Shown here piece after piece: positions 19,886-25,261 of a stretch of 25,261 nucleotides of DNA (positions are counted from its first letter, which is position 1; each line of letters begins with the position of its first letter). The position numbers and the translations under genes were made by a program. This DNA comes from Tubiluchus corallicola (Eukaryota; Priapulida; Priapulimorpha; Priapulimorphida; Tubiluchidae): assembly GCA_030141605.1 (NCBI GenBank), contig JAQGDQ010002470.1, forward strand, positions 1-25,261, read 5' to 3'. Below the pieces are notes generated by a model. That model searched no databases. It was not told the origin of the DNA and saw nothing but the letters and a program-made list of their open reading frames with translations.

Positions 19886-21080
19886 TATATCATCTACTGG
19901 AGTGTAGAAGTGCAAAGCATTACAAGTGCACTCTCTGTGACGTCACATTCCTGCAGCTACATGTTTAATATATCATCTGCTGGAGTGTAGAAGAGCAAAG
20001 TCTTACAAGTGCACTCTCTGTGACATTACATTCCTGCAGCTACATGTTTAATATATCATCTGCTGGAGTGTAGAAGAGCAAAGTCTTACAAGTGCACTCT
20101 CTGTGACATTATATTCCTGCAGCTACATGTTTAATATATCATCTCCTGGAGTGTAGAAGAGCAAAGTCTTACAAGTGCACTCTCTGTGACATTACATTCC
20201 TGCAGCCACATGTTTAATATATCATCTCCTGGAGTGTAGAAGAGCAAAGCCTTACAAGTGCACTCTCTGTGACATTACATTCCTGCAGCCACATGTTTAA
20301 TATATCATCTCCTGGAGTGTAGAAGAGCAAAGCCTTACAAGTGCACTCTCTGTGACATTACATTCCTGCAGCCACATGTTTAATATATCATCTGTTGGAG
20401 TGTAGAAGAGCAAAGTCTTACAAGTGCACTCTCTGTGACATTATATTCCTGCAGCCACATGTTTAATATATCATCTGTTGGAGTGTAGAAGAGCAAAGCC
20501 TTACAAGTGCACTCTCTGTGACATTACATTCCTGCAGCTACATGTTTAATATATCATCTCCTGGAGTGTAGAAGAGCAAAGCCTTACAAGTGCACTCTCT
20601 GTGACATTACATTCCTGCAGCCACATGTTTAATATATCATCTGTTGGAGTGTAGAAGAGCAAAGCCTTACAAGTGCACTCCCTGTGACATTACATTCCTG
20701 CAGCTACATGTTTAATATATCATCTCCTGGAGTGTAGAAGAGCAAAGCCTTACAAGTGCACTCTCTGTGACATTACATTCCTGCAGCCACATGTTTAATA
20801 TATCATCTGCTGGAGTGTAGAAGAGCAAAGTCTTACAAGTGCACTCCCTGTGACATTACATTCCTGCAGCTACATGTTTAATATATCATCTCCTGGAGTG
20901 TAGAAGAGCAAAGTCTTACAAGTGCACTCTCTGTGACATTACATTCCTGCAGCTACATGTTTAATATATCATCTGCTGGAGTGTAGAAGAGCAAAGTCTT
21001 ACAAGTGCACTCTCTGTGACATTACATTCCTGCAGCCACATGTTTAATATATCATCTGCTGGAGTGTAGAAGAGCAAAGC
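19752..21080 (+). repeat. 83-bp array, 16 units, zinc-finger-derived (right copy)
   Basis: This is the mirror of 4185-5512. Going unit by unit, all 16 carry the same variant markers in the same order as the left arm, including rare ones: the GACGTC unit, the single AAGTGCAAAGC unit, and the two ATATTCC units. Independent arrays would not keep this order for long. Confidence 0.8.
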
Positions 21081-21160
21081 TTTATAAACGTGATTACTGT
21101 GAAGTTTTTTTCATCAAAGTAGTTAGAATATTTGTCTGCAAATGAAAGTGAAAAGTCTTA

Positions 21161-21924
21161 GGTTCATTTCACAGTGAGGATGCAAGGAAAAGTGATGCAC
21201 GAAATTACTGTCTGAAAATTTCTGATGTTTCTCGAAATCTCATGCAGTTAGAAATTTCATTTCACCGTGAAACCGCACAGTTTTCCGCACGTCCAGTTAG
21301 GTGAAGTTACTTTGCGAGTTTTATACTGTAATCATGTCTAAATTACGATATACTTCTCGTATGCCTCATATACAAAGTACAATTAATAATGTTAGTCAAT
21401 GTAATGTCAGACCTGTTTTGTTTTTTCAGTAAAGTTCTACTAACCACCTCAAAAACTGAAAATATACATGCATAAAATAAATAAATGCGTTATTTTTCTT
21501 TTTCACGAATCTAGCCATCGCTGTTTCATTAATAAGCATAATATCGCTGTTGCAAAATGTTGCTGTTGGTCTAAAATCTTCAGTCTGTTAAAAGGGAGAT
21601 TAAATCGTAGAATTTTGTCCTGAAATGTATTAATTTTTGTCCGTTAAATAAGAAAGAAGTAACTAGGTAGTTAAATTTAATACTGAATTTTGTGAGGATT
21701 CCTCCCAAGAAATAGAACGTGTAGTATTTCTACCATATGGTATAATTCCTCACGAGGAGGACGCATAGCTTCTAGCTGGTAGCAGAATGCTTCACGAGGC
21801 ATTTTGCAGCACGCGTTCCTGTCAGATGCACCATGGAAAACAATGTGTTACATTTTCGTGAGGAATGTCGCAAGGAATTTCTCCTCGAAGCATTTTGCTG
21901 CGCGACCTCGCTGTGAAATGAGCC
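21161..21924. mobile_element. 764-bp element with 20-bp TIRs (right copy)
   Basis: This is the mirror of 3337-4104 with many substitutions and small indels, for example around 21200-21310 and 21360-21400. The divergence step begins just outside the 83-bp array. Confidence 0.5.
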
Positions 21925-22163
21925 GGACAGTAACGTTTCTATTGTGTTGCTTTATGCAGCAAAGCATCTTAAAATCCAAGTGAGAAATCATTTCTTCCTA
22001 GTAATTAAAATATCTAATTTAGAGAGGAAACCTTAATAAACTTATTGTCAGGTTGAACCGCGATCATGTAAATGTCAAGCTACATAATCATCGCACAAAC
22101 ATAAGACTACGAGAGAGGAGAGAGAGAGAGAGGAGGCAGTATGTTTGCATAAAGCAAAACAAT

Positions 22164-22245
22164 GTTACCTCGGCGTGAGGCCCCCCCCCTGGAGGGTGAG
22201 GCCCTAGGCGGTTGCCTAGTTTGCCTATGCCTAAGGCCGGCCCAG
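22164..22245. mobile_element. Transposon end, CAGGGCCGG type (right copy)
   Basis: This is the mirror of 3016-3097. The terminal CAGGG is altered here (GGCCCAGAG in place of GGCCCTGAG). The adjoining CAAA-rich tract is at 22251-22292. Confidence 0.4.
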
Positions 22246-22502
22246 AGTACACAAACAAACAAGCAAACAAACAAACAAAAAAACAAAAACAAGGCGATAA
22301 ATGTGATAAATAATTTACTTAGTTTGAAGCAAACATGTATATATAATTCATGTATCAGCTGTCATTGGAAATAAATAGAATTGTACAAAATACATAATAT
22401 ATCCTATCAATCTTAGAACAAATAAATAATTTTATCTGGAATGTGTCCAGGTATTACAGCCGTTTCTTTGGCATAAATACGGAAACAAGGAACGCGTGCC
22501 CT

Positions 22503-23121
22503 GACACGTCTTATCTATGTTTCGCATCTCTATGACTCAGAATTCGTATCTTTGGTCAGAGAATAGAACACGTCTTACAATGTTTCACATCTCTATGACT
22601 CAGAATTCATATCTTTGGTCAGAGAATAGAACAATACTACCACATTATCGACATGTCTTACAATGTTTTGCACCTCTATGACTCAGAATTCGTATCTTTG
22701 GTCAGAGAATAGAACAATACTAGCACAGTTATCGACATGTCTTACAATGTTTTGCATCTCTATGACTCAGAATTCATATCTTTGGTCAGAGAATAGAAAA
22801 ATACTACCACATTATCGACATGTCTTACGTTTCGCACCTCTATGACTCAGAATTCATATCTTTGGTCAGTGAATAGAACAATACTACCACATTATCGACA
22901 TGTCTTACAATGTTTTGCATCTCTATGACTCAGAATTCATATCTTTGGTCAGTGAATAGAACAATACTACCACAGTTATCGACACGTCTTACAATGTTTC
23001 GCATCTCTATGACTCAGAATTCATATCTTTGGTCAGAGAACAGAACACGTCTTACAATGTTTCGCATCTCTATGACTCAGAATTCGTATCTTTGGTCAGA
23101 GAACAGAACAATACTACAATA
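22503..23121. repeat. 63/84-bp satellite with EcoRI sites (right copy)
   Basis: There are eight copies and nearly the same total length as 2140-2758, and the fifth unit (GTCTTACGTTTCGCACC) is in the same place. However, the single-base variants of the other units are distributed differently, with several substitutions between arms. Confidence 0.9.
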
Positions 23122-23740
23122 CAGTTAATTAATTACACAATAGAACTAATACATTTGCGTGCTGAGACTGAACAGCACACAGGAAACACGAATAAGTCAA
23201 TGCAGTCCAAACGCTTGGTCACTTATTTCTAACGTACAAACAAATGTTAACTAGATTACTGAGCTACGTACAGACATCCTGTACTGAGCCTAGAACACGA
23301 TGCTCAATAATGCTATAATTTTACAGTTCAAGGCTACGATACTTCAGTGCAAAATTAAAGAACGAAGGCGCTAAGTCGTTTCGGAAAAGGATCAACTATT
23401 AGCTATACCACTCAAATAGATATTAGTTAACGGTCTTAAATAAACTACGATACTTCAGTGATCACCTAGAATCACACAAATCTATGAAAATCCATGATTA
23501 TCAAAACAACGAATTGGTGACTGATCAGCAATTTCATAACATTAATTTAAATTAACTCACCAAGATTTTTAACTTCTAACTACAAAGCTATTTTAAAAGT
23601 GACTAGTACCAATTTTTCTCACCAAGATAACAAGAGATCATAATTTTATTAAATTCTAAACACACGTATAGTGTAACATACTATGATTAAATAGAACTTC
23701 AACAATACACATGTAGCATCTGGCCAATAAACCATCTAAG

Positions 23741-24036
23741 CAGGGGCGTAGCTAGGTTTTAAAGTAAGGGGGAGCACGCTGATAAAAAAGGGCACCGTGA
23801 CACGTGAAGCTATTATATGTCACAATAGATTAGCATGTGATAAGAATATATTATAATTAGATCTGGAAAATTTGATTCTTGTTCCAATCAGTCAACCTTG
23901 ACAAATGAGTTGACGCTCTTTTCAAAAACACAAGAAGCAGGTTGGTCAAATAAAGTAATAAGGCAGGTTGTCGAAAAGGTGACAACTTTGAAAAATGTGA
24001 TGAGGGGGACCAGTGCTCCCCTAGCTCCCCCCTACT
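23741..24036. mobile_element. hAT-like MITE, CAGGGGCGTAGCTAGG end (right copy)
   Basis: This is the mirror of 1206-1504, starting exactly with CAGGGGCGTAGCTAGG. It differs from the left copy by several short indels around 23840-23900. Confidence 0.6.
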
Positions 24037-25124
24037 AGATATGCCACAGCATTTAATGGTAACAAAATTTGAATTACTTAAAGCATCAGATTTACAGAGC
24101 AAGCACGTCTAATTTTTCATGATCACACAACTTGAATTCCAAATGAGTAAATATCTAACAGTATAAAAACGACATTCCAAACACGTTTTGCATCAAATTC
24201 ATAGACAAATATTTCTACATTCTGCACGGTGTAGATGAAATTTTTCCATATAATTCCGAGTGAGGGGTGGAGGGGGTCATTTGCCTCCAGGCACAAAATT
24301 CTTCTAGAGTTCAATGACTGTCAATTATTAATTTCTAATCCGACATTAACAAAACAATTAGCAAAAGTTTTCAAACTACAAACAAACTGCCTAATCACAG
24401 ATCATCATAGCTGATTTAATTACTACCTACAGCCTACAAAAAAGGCTAATGTTGTTACTTAAGGGTGTGTTCAGGATGTTGTGTGGCTTAGCAGATCCAT
24501 AATTTTGGGAGAAACAGTGACGTTTCTCCAAATGCCGACTGTATTATTGTGAAAACCTTTAGTGTTCTGTATCTTTCATAATCTTTCCATGTTTCAATGC
24601 TGGAGCTCAATGTTTAAGCTGCCGTGCTATGCGCAATTAATGCATAGGAAAGAGTTACTCTGGTGCAGTACCACAAATCAAACTCAGAGTGATTCTTAGA
24701 AAAAATTTGTTTATATTTATCCCATTATGTCGAAAAAGGAAAGTTGGACTCAGGGATGCAAAAATGTGCACAATTTGTGGCTTCATCCACGAAAGAAATG
24801 ATCAAAACATTAAAAGGGTAGGGCACCAGAAATTTTTGAGGCCCCCGGGGCACCACAAACACCGGCGACACCACTGCTCCTCTGAACAACAGAGGAAACA
24901 AAATCAAATTCAATAACATTTCCTACTAACATTCGACAGGTGCTTGACAAAAGTCACTCACATAAATAATTATGCCAGTCATGGACGCAAGATGATTCAC
25001 ATAGTGGAATGTCAGCCATCTTGATACAGAAGGTAAAGCAAATTTGAAAGAAAATCTTGATAGCGCTAGTTAAAGGTAAAGCTAACGTGTTCCCTAACCG
25101 CCTTTGGGTCTCCCAGATTGTAAG

Positions 25125-25261
25125 AAATGCAACACGATTCATACAGTGGAATGTCAGCCATCTTGATACAGAACGTAAAGCAAATTGAAAATGCAACACG
25201 ATTCATACAGTGGAATGTCAGCCATCTTGATACAGAAGGTAAAGCAAATTTAAAATGCAAC
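25125..25261. repeat. 64-bp tandem units at right window edge
   Basis: This is the exact mirror of 1-137, ending on the complement of base 1. Perfect identity returns here after the diverged outer kilobases. Confidence 0.85.

Larger units (their letters stand above)
13620..25261. repeat. Right arm of a giant inverted repeat
   Basis: This is the inverted partner of 1-11643. It begins in what would be intron 1 of the MANEA gene, carries exons 2-4 in sense orientation, and continues about 7.5 kb past the stop codon. Every repeat described for the left arm has its mirror here. The 16-unit 83-bp array has the same order of variant units in both arms, so the arms share one template and were not built independently. 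Confidence 0.97.

Noticed and set aside
1-25261. A giant transposon (Polinton/Maverick or foldback type) with 11.6-kb terminal inverted repeats
   Set aside because: There is no integrase, polymerase, ATPase or capsid-like frame, the spacer is part of a host gene, and the arms carry host exons. A segmental inverted duplication or an artefact fits better.

Overview
The window is metazoan-type nuclear DNA. It is AT-rich, has a spliced gene with GT-AG introns, and carries LINE 3' ends, MITE-like elements, minisatellites and microsatellites. No prokaryotic gene organisation is visible. The only recognisable functional gene encodes an endo-alpha-1,2-mannosidase (GH99, MANEA family), a Golgi N-glycan-processing enzyme of animals. 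Repeat content and codon use suggest an invertebrate, but I cannot name a phylum.

The dominant feature is the architecture. Almost the whole window is one giant inverted repeat. The left arm (1-11643) is the reverse complement of the right arm (13620-25261), around a single-copy spacer of about 1.98 kb (11644-13619). Base 1 pairs with base 25261. In the inner 7.4 kb the paired coordinates sum to 25263-25265, and I found almost no differences in the parts I compared: MANEA exons, 81-bp array, introns, 810-bp MITE, and the order of variants in the 83-bp array. In the outer 4.2 kb, substitutions and small indels are frequent.

The MANEA gene straddles the inner boundary of the repeat. Exon 1 (11653-12005, + strand) lies in the spacer. 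Exons 2-4 (14591-14721, 15959-16068, 17005-17718) lie in the right arm. All splice phases join and give a 435-residue protein with the complete GH99 catalytic domain. The left arm holds a second, inverted set of exons 2-4 (10672-7545, - strand) that seems identical but has no exon 1. The left breakpoint is 9 bp upstream of the first ATG of exon 1, and the predicted protein lacks the N-terminal membrane anchor usual for this enzyme.

Region by region, left arm outside to inside, with the right arm mirroring it: 64-bp tandem units at the edge; unrecognised AT-rich DNA with a hAT-like MITE (1206-1504); a 63/84-bp satellite (2140-2758); transposon-end and foldback debris (3016-4104); a 16-unit 83-bp array that looks like a frameshifted C2H2-type zinc-finger repeat (4185-5512) with a zinc-finger fragment beside it; two LINE 3' ends around a GAGA/GTGA microsatellite (5669-6233); an 810-bp MITE with long terminal inverted repeats (6648-7457); the exon 4 copy; a GC-rich repeat-like block in intron 3; the exon 3 copy; an 81-bp tandem array in intron 2; the exon 2 copy; and intron-1-derived DNA up to the spacer. 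The spacer holds MANEA exon 1, a Tigger/pogo-like MITE and a long ATTATC microsatellite.

Two readings stay open. One is a real inverted duplication of the 3' part of MANEA and its downstream flank, with later arm-to-arm gene conversion. The other is an assembly product joining two haplotypes or a fold-back read. If real, transcription through the locus could produce kilobase-scale double-stranded RNA containing MANEA exons 2-4.
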